From Escarpia spicata (Eukaryota; Annelida; Polychaeta; Sabellida; Siboglinidae), in NCBI GenBank assembly GCA_963995525.1, contig OZ023212.1, positions 6,145,855 through 6,209,854 of the forward strand: a stretch of DNA of 64,000 nt, in the 5' to 3' direction. The notes below the pieces were generated by a model. The model did not search any database, was not told where the DNA came from, and saw only the letters and a program-made list of their open reading frames with translations. Below, piece by piece: positions 1 to 26,360 of the stretch (its first letter is position 1; every line of letters begins with the position of its first letter). Position numbers and translations under genes: made by a program.

Positions 1-105
1 AAGTCTTTGGCTATGTATTTATAAAGTCTGGTCTGAATGGACAATGTGTCCCTGATGTGTCGGTGCCTTGATGTGTGATGACACTGTTGTACAATGCGTT
101 GACAG

Positions 106-12271
<12,166 letters not shown>

Positions 12272-12296
12272 AACTACTGGCATTGAAAGGGTTGAG

Positions 12297-12302
12297 AATA
12301 AA
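12297..12302 (+). promoter_or_regulatory. polyadenylation signal of MCM9
   Basis: AATAAA lies 26 bases past the MCM9 stop codon, giving a very short 3' UTR if used. Seen directly; use is inferred from position. Confidence 0.75.
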
Positions 12303-12489
12303 GTCATTATTAACGCAGGGTTCTTGTCAGGTTTGTATTGTATTTCGCTAAGTCAGTTCGTCCTTCTGCCAACACACCTCTTCCATCTCGCTTGCTGCTT
12401 GGTTGTTAAACAATAGTGTTTGCTCTGCTAGAGTGGAACCTCATTAATATGGACAATTTGTTCCAGGGTATGTATAGTCTTTGCACAGT

Positions 12490-12580
12490 AAATGCAGTGT
12501 AGCTGAATGCTTTCCAGAGATGTTATAGTGTTCGATTTAACAAGTTGGCCAGGATACTGCGCTGTATAAGAACTTAAGGA
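12490..12580 (+). mobile_element. SINE 3' half fragment
   Basis: GCTGAATGCTTTCCAGAGA and CGCTGTATAAGAACTTA match 1203-1320 of the SINE at 1007-1325. Confidence 0.6.
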
Positions 12581-12746
12581 CTAAGTTAAATTTTAGATGT
12601 CTTTGAAACTTCGTATATGGAAAGTTAATACTCTTATCAAGTAATATGCCAAATATAAAGCCTGTTCATTGCAAACCCATGTCACTAAGCCTGCTCAAAT
12701 GTGGTCATTTGCATGTCACAAAGCAACCAGCCCGTCAGATGTTGCT

Positions 12747-13322
12747 GACGTCACCACAGGTAGAGCCGCTGAGCTTGCCTTATCCTTTAGCGCGGCGGTG
12801 CGGCCTGTTGTTTCAGACTGTGCATGAAATTGTAATTGCGGAATTTAATATTTTTATATCACCATAAATATAACAATCTTATCTACACGTTTGTCGCTGG
12901 ATGTTAAGGAATTGTTAACGAGTTATTGCCGTTTGAACATCGCGAATGCATAACCTTGCATTATATCTGCTGCGTATACATTGCAGGATTATGCATTCAT
13001 GATGTTCAAACAGCAATAACTCAAAAAATAAAAGCAAATCCTGTGTACATTCAGTGGCCTATTTGTAGATACGATTATTATCTTTATTGTGATATAAAAA
13101 AATATTAAATCCCATTGCAAGTTTTAGAATTCGCAATATTCAAATAGCAATAACTCAAAAAGTCAACAAAATCCCTGTGTGCATCCAGCGACACATTTGT
13201 AGGCAAGATTAGTATCTTTACAGTGATATAAAAAATATATAATTCCGCGATTGCAATTTTAGATACGGGCTGAAATACCAACCTGCCATGCTAAATCTTA
13301 GCAGTGCTACCTGTGGTGACGT
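12747..13322. mobile_element. foldback / palindromic element
   Basis: GACGTCACCACAGGTAG at 12747 is perfectly inverted at 13306-13322. Inner pairs include GCGGAATTTAATATTTTTAT with ATAAAAAATATATAATTCCG, and GTTATTGCCGTTTGAACATC (12922) with GATGTTCAAACAGCAATAAC (13001-13020). The right arm also carries a direct second copy (13012-13110 and 13148-13245). No coding. Confidence 0.8.
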
Positions 13323-14599
13323 CCATCTAGCCTCTAGGTGTAGCAACAAACTGTGCAGAAGATGTACAGAAAAGCGCTACCAAAAGGGGCCTTGAACAGG
13401 GTAATGAAGGAGGTTAAAACATTAGTTTAGTATATACACTGTATACTAGTATAATATATGTGACTACTAAAATAACTTATAATATATGGATGTACGTTAC
13501 CTGTATACATGTGTATTTTACACGTACAGTAGCAATTAGAGCAATCGTATGCAGTCTTAATGGTGATGGACCAAAACCATTAGCATTAGTCATTACATTA
13601 AATTTAAACTGTCATCAACATCGCCTAGACTGTAGTTAACTGTATGATAGGCTGTAAATGATACACTAAACTCCTCAATAAATACACTAACTTAGTCTTA
13701 GTACAGTCAGTTGGCCTAACACTACAAGTATAACACTCACTACATTTTTGCATTACACATTTCTTTTGGTGGTGGCGTCGTTTCGTTGTCAGCCATCATT
13801 TCATGCCGCGTGACTTCGTTTTGTTTGATCGCGGAAATGCGATTTTGTCATAACGCTGTTTCCTATTGGTTACATTACGACCAGACTCGGCGAATGAAAA
13901 ACCATGTCACAACATGCTGCATACATATGCTGCCACCTGTTGAATATAGTGCAACCTAAATTTCAGTGATTACCCAACATGGTCACAGTCCGTAATATTT
14001 TCATCTCTCACCGTAATACCGTAATTTGAGGTGACTTTCCGGAATGATTCCGGACAATCCGGAATGGTAGGCAGGTCTGCCTTTCCAACACACTAATGGT
14101 GATACCGAGAAAAACCAGCTACAACCTTCCGTGGGGTGGGGGGATGGGGGTGGCGTCACAGCCCATAGGGGAAGAGGATCTGGCAAACAACTGGGAGGTG
14201 CCATTTAAGGACAGTTCTTGAATTTGGTATCACTGGACAGGTTTGATTGGTACATTAAATACCTGTTACTGTTGCAGTCCAGCATACTTTATGTATGGCT
14301 GCTTAATAGACAAATATGTATACAATACAACTATGAGTTAGTTAAAAATAGAAAAAAATTAAAATGTAAATTAATACTTCGAGGAATAGTTCACCTATGC
14401 ATATTCATTGAAATGTTATAAGTTATAAAAATATCAACACGAATGTTATAAATGATAACAATTTAACAACAATGTTATACATTATAACAATTTAACAACA
14501 TTGTTGATCTTCTGCTACATGTTTATTTAGAAATACTAAACCAGTTGCATGTTACATTACATATATATTCGACTCGCCTGTCAACTGTCAACTGTAAAT
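13323..14599. other. intergenic, no gene seen
   Basis: AT-rich. Only a two-copy 32-bp palindromic repeat with TGTTATAAATGATAACA-like arms (14443-14505) stands out. Confidence 0.6.
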
Positions 14600-17530
14600 T
14601 GCTTCATTTAATGCCAGAAGCATACGGAACAGTGCTTACGACGTGCTTAACATTTTAAAATCCTGTCATATTCTTGCAGTGCAAGAACATTGGTTCTCCA
14701 AACAGTGCCTCTTCTATCTCGGTTCTGTTCACCCTGATTTCAGTTAGTATTAGTTCTATTGACTTTTGTGATGGTTTGAGTGGACGCCCTCATAGCGGGC
14801 TTTGCTTTTTACGGAGACGTCCACTCGACCCATTTATTGAACCTATAATTTACGACGATGAGAAAAGACTCCTTGGTCTGAAAATCATCACGTCTAATGC
14901 CACTATTCTGATTCTTAACGTATATTTACCGTATCAGAGTGATGACAATTCCGATGAATATCAAGCTCATTTAGGCAAGATACAGGCTATAAGCGATTCA
15001 TTTGAATCAGCTAACATATTCATCATTGGGGATTTTAATGCGGAAATTAACAAGCCCAGTCTGTTTTCTCCACTTCTCAGTGCTTTTATTAATGAATGTC
15101 ACCTTATTCCAAGTGACATTAAGTGTCTCTTCTGATACCTTTACTGATGTCAGTGATGCACATGGCTCAAGGAGCTGGCTGGACCACGTGGTCAGCACTC
15201 ACTCCAGTCACTCATCAATCTCTGATATGGTAGACATTGGTAGTTAATTATGATTGTGTCTCTTCGGACCATGCTATGCTTTACCATATCTGTCAACTTA
15301 TTACCTACTTCTGAAGCATTCACTCAGGAGCAAATTCGACAGCCTTGTCCTATGTGGGGGGCTGCCACTCACCAATACCTTCACAACTATCACACTCAAA
15401 CCAGTGTGCTTTTTGCGATTGATGTACCTCATGATGTTTTACGCTGTACCGACCCACATTGTAATGATGAAGCCCATCAGATAATGCTATGCAAATTTTA
15501 TGAAGACATTATTAATTCACTCGGGGATGCCTCTGAAGTAATACCCACGAAGACGAATAACATGTCTTCAAAGCACGCCGTTCTTGGTTGGAATGATATG
15601 GTCAGAGACTCCCATCAGGTTGCTAGTCTTTTCTCATATGGCGGTCTGCAGGGAGTCCCCGATACGGCCCTTTGTATGACATAATGAAAATCAAACGTGC
15701 TCAATTTAAACATAATAAAAGACTAGGACAAAAATGCTGAAGCCGTTAAAGCCGAACGACCTGCTTCAAAACTAAGTAGTAATGACTTTAAAAAACTTGT
15801 GGAAAGATATCAAACAAATGAACAATGCCAAGTTGCCAAATCCTAGCAATGTTGGCGGTGCATGTGGTGCTGAAAATGTAAAGAATATGTGGCTTCATCA
15901 CTACCAGTCTCTACTTAATTCTGTACCTGGCTCTCCATCACATACTAAAAATATTGACATGTATTGCAGCAATATGCAATTTAATGACCAAATGATGGTT
16001 GATGCTAAAGAAATACAAAAAATAATTCAGGCGATGCCTACAGGAAAAGCTCCTGGTTATGACTATAAGTAATGAACATTTTAAGTATGCTAATGAAAAA
16101 CTGCATGTTTATATGTCACTGCTATTCAGTAGCTTGTTAATTCATGGTTCTTACCCGATGCTATGATGGTTACAATAATAGCTCCAATAATTTAAAACAA
16201 AGCTGGTGATTTGTCTGATAACAATAACTACAGACCTATTGTTCTTGCAACAATTGCTAGTAAATTATTTGAATCTTTAATATTATCAAGGACTACCATT
16301 TCCTTCACAACGTGTGCCAACCAATTTGGATTTAAAAAGCATCACTCAACTGAGATGCTCATATTTCTATTAAAATAATTTTTTCGACACTACATAGTGA
16401 ATGGCTCGTGTATGTATGTCACTGCTGGATGCCTCCAAGGCCTTCGACAAAATGAAACATAGCAATCTATTCACTAAACTAATTGACCGTGGCTGCCCTG
16501 CTTATATTGTGCGCATTCTGTATCACTGGTACAGTACCCAGAAATTAACTGTCAGATGGTGTCGGAGCTTTTCTAGATTTTTTACTGTCTCAAATGGTGT
16601 TAAACAATGTGGAATCCTTTCTCCCCACCTTTTTAATTTGTACAAGGATGACTTAAGTGTAAATCTTAACAAATTGGATGTCTTTATGCAGGCACCATAA
16701 TGAACCATTTGATGTATGCAGATGATCTCTGTATTTTTTCACCTAGTGTTTCTGGATAGAGAAAACTAACAGGTTGTTGTGCCAAGTATAGCGAAATGTT
16801 TAACATAACATATAATGCCAACAAATTATATTGTATGGTTATTGACAACAAACCTCAGGACATGACAAATAGTCATCCTGTCACTCTCAATAATCGTCCG
16901 TTACCTCACACTATTAAATGTAAATATCTCGGTCATATAATTAACAATAATCTTACTGACGATGACGACATTGCCAGACAGAAAAGATCCCTATATGCTC
17001 AGGCCAACGTCTTAGAACGAAAATTTCGCCTTTGCAGCTCTACCATTAAAACTTACCTAGTTCTCTCTTACTGTGGTGCTATGTACACCTCAACTCTTCG
17101 GTGTAAATTAAAAAAACTGAGTTTGCAAGATATTACTGTTGCCTATAACAACAGTTTTAGAATTTTACACAATTTGTCATCACGCTGCCGTGCAGGTTTT
17201 ATGTTTGCGACAAACTGTGTTAAATCTTTTAATGAACGTATGCGTTCATCCATATATAGCTTATTATATCGTCTTGAACGATCTGAAAATCCACTTTTTG
17301 TTAATTATTTTTAAACGATATATATTTTAGAAGTCCTATGTTTAAATATTGGACTACCCAATTGTATACTTAAAGTTAAACACACATTTTATATATATCT
17401 TATTAACCATCTATTTTTATTTCATGTGCATCTATATCTTTGTATTTTAGTTACTTGTTACTTATTTTTATTTACTTGTATTGTATGTACATTTGGACTT
17501 TTGTCTGAAATAAAACATTATTATTATATG
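14600..17530 (+). mobile_element. near full-length dead LINE (APE endonuclease and RT)
   Basis: Starts with FNARSIRNSAYDVLNILKSC and AVQEHWFS, then the endonuclease motif IIGDFNAEIN near 15020. The RT shows SLLDASKAFDKMKH, YSTQKLTVRW, VSNGVKQCGILSPHLFNLY and a YADDL-type motif near 16710, then VAYNNSFRILHNLSSRCRAG. Ends after AATAAAACATTATTATT. Many stops and frameshifts; inactive. Confidence 0.88.
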
Positions 17531-18879
17531 CATATTATTACTCTTGTGACTTCACGAAGTACAATGGACACAGGAATGCAACATTTCAATAGCGCTGTTG
17601 AAAATGTAGAAGAGTAAATATGCATTTAAACATCAGTTATATTTAACTGTGCTCAATTTGAAACCAGCAAAAAGCACAATATTGTTTATACTTCCACAAT
17701 GACTGTACAGTAACAACACAACTATTACAAGGGTCAAGCAATGATTCAGCAATGATTTGCATAGCCCAATAAACACCACGTCAAGCATGATGAGTTAATT
17801 TCAATTGTTTATTCAACTAACTCAATTAACTTTCTCATAAAATACAATTTAATTAAATGATTTTTGTCTGGAAGAGGTTAATTTTAAAATCTCAATGAAC
17901 TTTGTTTTATTAGGTAGTTAATACCTTTCTGTGACAATTATCACTAGCTTGCTGTCACTATAGTTTGGATTTGCTTTGATGATCACAGTGCACACTAGAC
18001 ACTGCCAGTGACCCAATTAATATCAAGTAATATACTATTATCAAATCAAGTTACTAGTCAGGTCCAGAGAATTTTTTGAACTACAAATTCCTACATTTTT
18101 ACCTCGCTTGGGTTATTTGTCTTCCACCTTTGTTTCCATGACTGAGTCACTGCTTAGCCGTCTGAAGTATCTTCCTACCTAGCTGCCATTGCCATGTTAT
18201 ATGTGGCTTGCTATTTCCAATAGTTGTTTAAGTGGAATTAAGTTTAAGTGGAGTTATTGTAAACGGCTGAAGTTATTGAATGGAATAAGTGTGTGTGCAC
18301 AACCAGTAGTGTACGGATACTGAACACCAGCAGGGATCGAACCTGCCACTCACAATACTGAAACACTATTGTCATAAACAACACAGTTCAAAAGTTTTTC
18401 AACAAACAAATGATATAGTATGTCTGCATTTACAACACAATACTGTAACAGCATTCAGTCACACATTATATGGTTTACATTGTTGAAAAAGTCATATGGT
18501 ACATACACGTATCTGAAATTTGATAAACGAGTGTTAATGTTTCCCAAAAGAGATAATATCGCATGTTTGTATAATTTGACAGAACAATAATACAATAGTT
18601 ACTTGTTATGAAACTATCTGAACAAACATATAAACCCACTTTTCAGTGTTAAGCTCCCAACTGTATATATCCTCGCTTGTTACATTAAGCCGCCGGCTCA
18701 CTTCTGTAATAGAAAACCAAATTCGCATTAAATATTGTAAGAATTCAAATTCTACTTTCAACTGGCATGCACGGTTGAAATACTAACATATTCAAACATA
18801 TTCCATACAACGAACTTGTGAAAGAAAATTATATTTGGATGCTCTTCCGAAAATCACATTTAGATACGTGTACATTGTG
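17531..18879. other. intergenic, no gene seen
   Basis: No supported gene. On the minus strand 18310-18400 holds a box B-like GGTTCGATCCC preceded by GAGTGGCA, possibly a worn tRNA-derived SINE. Confidence 0.5.
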
Positions 18880-21560
18880 TAAGGGGCCATACATGGAGGG
18901 AGGCCTGTGGGCAAGTGTGACGAAGCACTACATAAGTGTGGGGGTCTCTGCAGAAGGAGGCAAGAGAAAAAAACATAACAGGAACAGAAAAAAATGTTGT
19001 CTACCTAGTAAGAGGTCGACCAGGAGAAAGGCAAATAATCAAGGTAAAAGGGGCGAAATAACCAACCAAACCCGATCGCTAAGTGCCAGTACAGAAGACA
19101 TAATTGTATGGTATACTAATGCTGATGTACTGACAAAAGAAAAACTAACTGAACTCAAATGTAGAATAAAAAACACTCCACTCCACCACTGTGAACATGA
19201 CTGAAGGCAAAGGCAGAGGGATGTTCTTGTTTATTCACAATTCTTTGGTATTTCAAGTACACCAGTTTGATGTTGAGTTTAATGAAGCATACTGTTTTGC
19301 ATTTTGAAACTGAAAGGGAAGGATACCCTTCTCGTAGACTCTTTTTATAGAAGCCCTAACAGCACCACTGCGTGCAATGACAACCTTAACAAATTGCTAG
19401 ATAAAATAAATAAAAAATGTTTTTCACATGTTCTACTACTTGGAGATTTAAACTACCTAAAGATTGATTAGGAAATAACCTCAACTACAGCAGCCAGTAC
19501 TGATGATAAATAATAAAAATTTATAGAAACAAATCGAGACTGTTGCTTGGTGCAACATATTGCAGAGCCCACTAGAAGTAGAGATACAACCGAGCCATCG
19601 ATCCTTGGTCTTATATTCTCTAGTGAATATACCGAGATCTCAACAATCGAGACAGAAACCGTATGAAAAGGATATAATTAATCGAATAGAACATAATCCT
19701 AAGAAATTCTGTCGGTACACCCAGGCAAAAATTAAGACAGAAACTGGAATACCCAACTTGATAGAAAACGAAGACTAAGATGACATCACAGACTCGGACT
19801 TGGAAAAAAGCATAGGTGTTGACCAATTACTTATCCTCGGTATTTACGAGAAAACAAGAAGGAGACATCCCGGATGAACCTATAAGATGTTATAACACAG
19901 TGGAATCTTGCAATATCAACCTATCGATAGTGGCATAAAATCTAAAGACATTTAAATCATCAGGACCTGATGGCCTCCATCTTCGTGTCTTAAACGAATT
20001 AACAAAGAGTGTCAGCACTTCATTATCAATCATATTTAACACATCACTCACAACAGAAAAATTAACCACAGACTGGAAACAAGCTAACATATCTGCGATT
20101 TATAAGAAAGGAAGTAAAACCCAAGCACAGAACTACCGACCAGTCAGTTTAATAACGAGTGCAGTAGGAAAAATATTGGAAAGAAAAATCAGAGACATCA
20201 TCACTGAATATATGAAGAAAATGACCTGCTGAGCGATAAGCAATTTAGATTCATCAAGGGCCGTTCTACAGTATTTCAACTAATGAAAGTACTCGATTCA
20301 TGGACTGAAACACTGGATAATGGAGCATGCATAGACATAGTATATTGTGATTTTTTGAAAGCTTTCGACAAGGTTCCACATATTCGACTCATTGAGAAAC
20401 TCCAGAGCTATAGCATAAACGGGAACATTCATAACTGGGTTACAGCTCTGCTAGCCCAAAGAAGACAACGAGTAAGAGTAAATAACACATTTTCAAATTG
20501 GCAGGAGGTAATCAGTGGAATAGACCACAAAGATCAGTGATTGGCCCCCTTCTTTTTGTTATATTCACAAATGATTTACCTGATATTATAAAGAGCTCTC
20601 ATATTTTCTTGTTTGAGGATGATCTGAAGCTTTTTAATCCTATTTATACCGAACAGTACTGCACAAAACTGCAATAAGATCTTATCTCTGCCGGACGCTG
20701 GACAGATACATTACTTTTGAAATGCTATCCAGATAAATGTATCCATTTGAGAATTGGATAATTATCCACAAAGAATACAGGCTATTCACTGGGAAGCAAC
20801 CAGACAACACTTACAAGTACGGGCATTGTGAAAGTTATTGGAGTTACTTTCGATCCATAGCTACTTTTGAGGCATATATTTCATAAAAAAAATAATAACT
20901 GCAGTTCGATGATGGGGATAATCAGACGTACTTTCGATCACATGGATGAACAGTTTTTTTTCTACAACTTTTAAATGTCTCGTCCGTCTTCACATTGAAT
21001 ACATTAATCCGATACGGAGTCCTTTCTTAATGAAACATATTACAGCTCTTGAAAATGGTTAGTGCAGAGCAACCAAATTAAGTCCTGGTTTCAAAGACCT
21101 TGAATACAAAGAACGTTTACAGAGACTGAAATTACCAACTCTATCATACCGTCGCCTGAAAGGAGATATGATTAAAATGTATGAGATACTAACAGTGAAA
21201 TACAATCCAGCAGTCTCATACAATTTTGTTACATTGAGAGATAACGAAACATATACGAAAGGGCACCACCTAAAAATATTTAACGAAAGATGCCAATTAA
21301 ATATTAAAAATAACTCATTTATATACCGACGCACAAACGTATAAAACATACTCCCACAATCTGTGGTTGACACTTCAAAGATACAGTCGTTTGACACAAA
21401 ATTAGATAAGTTATGGCAAAACCACCCTATGAAAACTGAATACACTGCCCACTCCTATATTGATTGTGCCAGACTTAGACGCATGCACACAGTCCGAGCT
21501 GATGTCAAGAGCGAGAGCTGGCATGTAAGAGGCAGAGGCAGTGATGCCTAGTCAAGCCAG
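18880..21560 (+). mobile_element. near full-length dead CR1-like LINE
   Basis: WYTNADVLTKEKLTELKCRI begins the endonuclease part; LLLGDLNY near 19435. RT motifs: SGPDGLHLRVLNELT, ANISAIYKKGSKTQAQNYRP, DIVYCDFLKAFDKVPH, a degenerate FADD box (FEDDLKLF near 20610), then SYRRLKGDMIKMYEILT. Frameshifted and stop-ridden. Confidence 0.88.
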
Positions 21561-23229
21561 AAGAGGACCTGTAAGAATCTGTAAGATGTTATTCACTTTC
21601 TTTACTTTTCAGCTCTTGAAAATGGCCCAGCAACATTGAAGTTCATTTTTGCAGGACAAAAAGAGAGAATCAGGAAGTGGGAGACACTGGAGCCAGTACT
21701 GCCTATGATACAGAGCTAACTGCACCAATGATCGGCTCGGGACATCTCATCGGGAGCTCCTTACAACGCTACTCTGGAGAGTAGTGTCACAATCCTGATC
21801 TCTCACAGTTGACCCACACCGTGTGGTAGTACTCTGCAGGGGAGGGTTTATATCGGATCCCAAGCCATTCCGGCGTTCCCATAACCGGTGTGGTCATCCA
21901 TGCCACGTGATATAACCCTATATATTGAGCACGTCAAGCTGCAATTAACATAGGAAATTTACCTGCTTTTATACCCTGCCAGACACAGTCAGGCGAAAAT
22001 TGTGGTGTGAACTTCAACTTGAATTAATCTTGGATATCTACACCTAGTGAAGTTATTTATTCGTTGGAATGGTATTGAAACTTTGGTCATATGTTATGTT
22101 ACATGATATGATGCAGTAAACGTATGTATACGCGGCGTAAATAATATTACTAATCTATTATATGTATTCTGATATATGCAAGTTCATGGATACTTATAGC
22201 TGATGACGATAGGGGCGAATCCAAGATGGCGCACACAGTGGGTAAACTTCCAAAAATAAAATCATATTTATTGTCTATGTATCATTCCAACAACGGTTCA
22301 AATACAATACACAGTACTGTATTAATGGTGGACTAAAAACGAGGAGATGATGTGAGAACTTATATTTACTCCGCCATGGTGCGTTGTATTAATAAATGTT
22401 TCAACTAGTACATTTATTTTGTGTGTTTTAAGCGACGATACCTTTATTTATAATACTTTGATCATTGCCAAATAATCTAACTATAATCGGCCAAACACAA
22501 GAACAAGTGTATATGCATTGTGATTGGCAAGATCGATATCCTATGAACATATCACGCCAGTGCGTGTGTAAGTGTATATCTATATAATTATGTGTTTGCG
22601 TGCCTACCGCCGTGAATAGACTAGTCAACAATAACGAATTTCCTTGCTGTACCCAAAAGGCAATATATAGAACAGTCTACAACTATTTGCTGTTCTAAAC
22701 ATCCAAGTCCCTACCTTCCTTCAGGTGGCGCTGTTACAGCCATCATGCAATGGCTACCCCTTCACGCTGTCTTTTCCAGCATTTGTTTTCATGTCCTATA
22801 GTCTGTTGCACAGTTGAAATTACCTGTTAAACGAAGTACGTACCATATCGAACGTCAAGCGAATATTGTTTGTTACATACATGGAATGTTAGCTGCACCC
22901 ACGCAAGTCAACCATCCACCAGTTAAGTTGGTGTTGTACTGATACCCGCCGTGTCACCTATATTTCAACCACTATGTTCCCAATGGTCGTTTTACGCTTC
23001 TTGGTCACACGTGTACAAGAACTGCCAGGTGGAACTCGACAGAGGTGGTCATATTAAATTCACAATCACTTGGCATGTGATTAAGAAGGTACCATTGTTG
23101 GGGTCGCACGTGTTGCCTGGAATGACCACTGGCAGTTGAATGAATGTATTGTCTCTGGTGTATTGCACCGTGACATTGTTTGTGGACGAAACACAGTTGG
23201 CCTGTATATCGGAATAGCCTCGTCATTCG
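21561..23229. other. intergenic, no gene seen
   Basis: Some may be 3' UTR of the preceding LINE. No coding, RNA or repeat signal I can support. Confidence 0.5.
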
Positions 23230-23281
23230 TTAGTTAAATGTGCAAAGATCCATGACCGTACCCAATTACGAGTGAATGCGA

Positions 23282-23400
23282 GAGTGAGTGAGAGAGAGAG
23301 AGAGAGAGAGGGAGGGAGGGAGGGAGGGAGAGAGGGAGGGAGGGAGGGAGGGAGGGAGGAGGGAGGGAGGGAGGGAAGGAGGGAGGGAGGGAAGGATGGC
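23282..23400. repeat. GA / GGGA simple repeat
   Basis: (GA)n passing into (GGGA)n on the + strand. Multiple runs of three Gs spaced by one base, a G-quadruplex-type pattern. Confidence 0.95.
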
Positions 23401-23779
23401 GAGAGGGACGGAGAGACATAGAGGAGGGAACGAGGGACGGAAACTAGGACAGGCAGAGAGAGGAAACAGGGAGAGCGACGGGGAAGATGAGGATGACAGG
23501 GTAGAGTAGGGAGAGAAACGGAAAGGGAGAGGAGTGGAGGGAAGGGGTCGTGAGATGAAGGCGGTGAGAAGGATATGGAGGGAAACATATGCGGAGGGAG
23601 AATGACAATTGGAGTGAGTTTTATTTCCCTTCGACCCGGCCATTGCGGAGTATGAGATAATTGTTCTCTCTAAAGCACATTTTAATAGAACATATTGTAT
23701 TTTAAAAACATCTAGACTTCTATTATAGTAATCAAATCTACAGTATATAAAATGTAGACAACACACAATGTATAAAACA

Positions 23780-24775
23780 TTCAGTGACCTTACTGTATTA
23801 AGTGTTTTCGATAATTTTATAATCAGTAGTGCAAACCAAATAATGTAAAATAAAATAAATCACGTATTATACATGTATTGCACAACTTATTTACACGTAA
23901 TTATATCACCAATAAATTAACTATAAGCCTCGATGTTTTTTCTACGCAATTCACAGTTTTGATAGGGAATTTGTTATGATTGCATTAATCAATCTGGAAA
24001 GATCTGTCAACTGTTTCACATTATGTACATTAAACAACTGGTTTATTTTCACAGTATTAGGTCTCATTCTTAAGTATTTCTTTATGTATTTTGATCTTTC
24101 TGCTACTAGTGATGGACAAACAGGTACATAATGATATTCATTACTTTGGTCTCTATTGTTGCATAAATATACAGAGCCTCTGAACATTTTCAGGGAGATC
24201 CTGACCAACAGAAATAGGTAATTTGTAATTGCCACAACGAAATTTACATCAGTTGATTCTGTCTGATGGGTTCAAGTAGATTAAATACTTCTCGAGCCCT
24301 ACTTCATATTTAAATATTTTGTAATTTGAACACAACCAATTTACATGAATTTCAGAGTGCCATGTTTGTCTGTTGATGTCTTTCATTTGAAGTTCTAGGG
24401 TAGGCTTCATTAACCATTTTATATTTACATTTCCATGATTATGCCACATCTGCATCCATCAATGGTACTCTTCATTTTTTAAATCGTTGTACGCCTACCT
24501 TGGTTAACTTGTTTTGTCATGGCTTTATTAAACCGTCCATTATAGTTTAGACTGGTTCCCAATTACATGTAGCTATCAGTTATTTCTAATTTGTTTTGTC
24601 CAAACAAGAATTCGGGGTGTGATCTGACCTTTCCATGAGATACGAAAATAACCTTTGTTTTACTAGTATTAACAGATAGGTGCCATGTTTGGCAATAATC
24701 ACATGCAGCATTTAATGCAGCCTGTAAATCTGCAGGTGTGTCTACCATCACAATAGCATCAGATAGTAACGCAGG
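23780..24775 (-). mobile_element. 5'-truncated LINE, copy 1
   Basis: Minus strand: DAIVMVDTPADLQAALNAAC, WHLSVNTSKTKVIFVS and QNKLEITDSY from the RT, then MRPNTVKINQLFNVHNVKQL near the C-terminus and a 3' UTR to 23780. About 95% alike by eye to 25215-26265, with a large internal deletion at about 24480. Confidence 0.85.
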
Positions 24776-24827
24776 GAGAGGGGGGAGAAGAGACATAATT
24801 ATAGACAGACAGAGAGACAAATTTAGA

Positions 24828-24913
<86 letters not shown>

Positions 24914-25017
24914 AGAGGGAGAGAGACAGAGAGAGAGAGAGGGTGGGAGGGAGGGAGCGGGATACAGGGATGCAGGGAGGGGGCAGGGAGTGAGGCAGGG
25001 AGGGAGGGAGAGAGAGA

Positions 25018-25064
<47 letters not shown>

Positions 25065-25205
25065 GGGAGGGAGAGGGAGAGAGACAGAGAGAGAGAGAGG
25101 GCGGGAGGGAGGGAGCGGGATACAGGGATTCAGGGAGGGGGCAGGGAGTGAGGCAGGGAGGGAGGGAGAGAGAGAGGGAGTGAGAGGGAGAGAGAGACGG
25201 ACAAA
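24770..25205. repeat. GA-rich simple repeat
   Basis: Long (GA)n plus a duplicated block: GGGAGCGGGATACAGGGAT-type sequence at about 24950 and 25110. Confidence 0.95.
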
Positions 25206-25214
25206 CAGACGGAC

Positions 25215-26265
25215 AGTATGTGACCTTAGTGTATTAAATGCTTTCGATAATGTTATAATCAGTAGTGCAAACCAAATAATGTAAAATAAAATAAACCACA
25301 TATTATACAGGTATTGCACAATTTGAACTCATTTACATGTAATTATATGACTACTAAATTAACTATAAGCTACAATGTTTGTTTACGCAATTCACAGTTT
25401 TGACAGGGAATTTGTTAGACAAATAAACTTTGTTATGATTACATTAATACATCTGGAAAGATCTGTCAACTGTTTCACATTATGTACATTAAACATCTGG
25501 TTCATTTTCAGAGTATTGGGTCTGATTCTAAAGTATTTTGAAATTAACATAAATTGATTCTGTCAGACGGGCTCAAGTAGATTAAATACTTCTCGAGCCG
25601 TACTTCGTTTTTAAATATTCTGTAATTTGAACACACCCTATTTACATTAATTTAATTGTGCCATGTTTGTTTGTTTGACTTTCATTTTAAGTTCTAGGGT
25701 ATGCTTAAACTATTTTGTATTTTCATTTCCATGATCATGCCACATGTTAGATAATCTGCACCCATCAATGATACTCTTGATTTTTAAAATCCATTTTGAT
25801 TTGAAATGACCTGTGTCGTGTAGCTTTTTCATCAGCCTAAACATAATACTAGATATCTTGCTTTGTTTGCCTTCAATTAAATGTACCAAACAGTTTATCT
25901 TTCTCTTTTCTAGAATTGTTTTCACTTTGTAAACCAACTTCTCCATATACCATACAATTTGCGGTGTTCGTGTTAAGTTTTAGTAGACTTTTCAAGAATT
26001 TTCTATGTTAACTCTCAATCTGCTCTACATTTTGAAAACCCCATATTTCACTACCATATAGCAGAATTGCCATTACAAGCTGGTCAAACAGTTCACACTG
26101 TGTGTCTATCGGTAAATCTAGCTTCCTTGCTTTAGTTGTGAGGTTAAACAATGCACGCCTAGGTTGGTTAACTTGTTTTGTTATGGCTTTGTTAAACAGT
26201 CCATTATAGTTTAGATTGGTTTCCAAATAGATGTAGCTATCAGTTATTTCTAATTTGTTTTGTCG
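25215..26265 (-). mobile_element. 5'-truncated LINE, copy 2
   Basis: Minus strand: QNKLEITDSYIYLETNLNYN, ARKLDLPIDTQCELFDQLVM and LLYGSEIWGFQNVEQIES, then EGKQSKISSIMFRLMKKLHD. It keeps the part copy 1 lost and lacks part of what copy 1 kept. Confidence 0.85.
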
Positions 26266-26360
26266 AAATGACAGACAGACAGACACAGACAGACAGACCG
26301 ACAGACAGATAGACAGAGAGATACAGACAAACAGAGACAAAGAGACATACAGACACGGAC
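26266..26360. repeat. (GACA)n microsatellite
   Basis: ACAGACAGACAGACAC repeats directly abut the 5' end of LINE copy 2. Confidence 0.95.

Noticed and set aside
18310..18400. tRNA gene suggested by GGTTCGATCCC on the minus strand
   Set aside because: No acceptor-stem pairing or convincing box A; more like a worn SINE.
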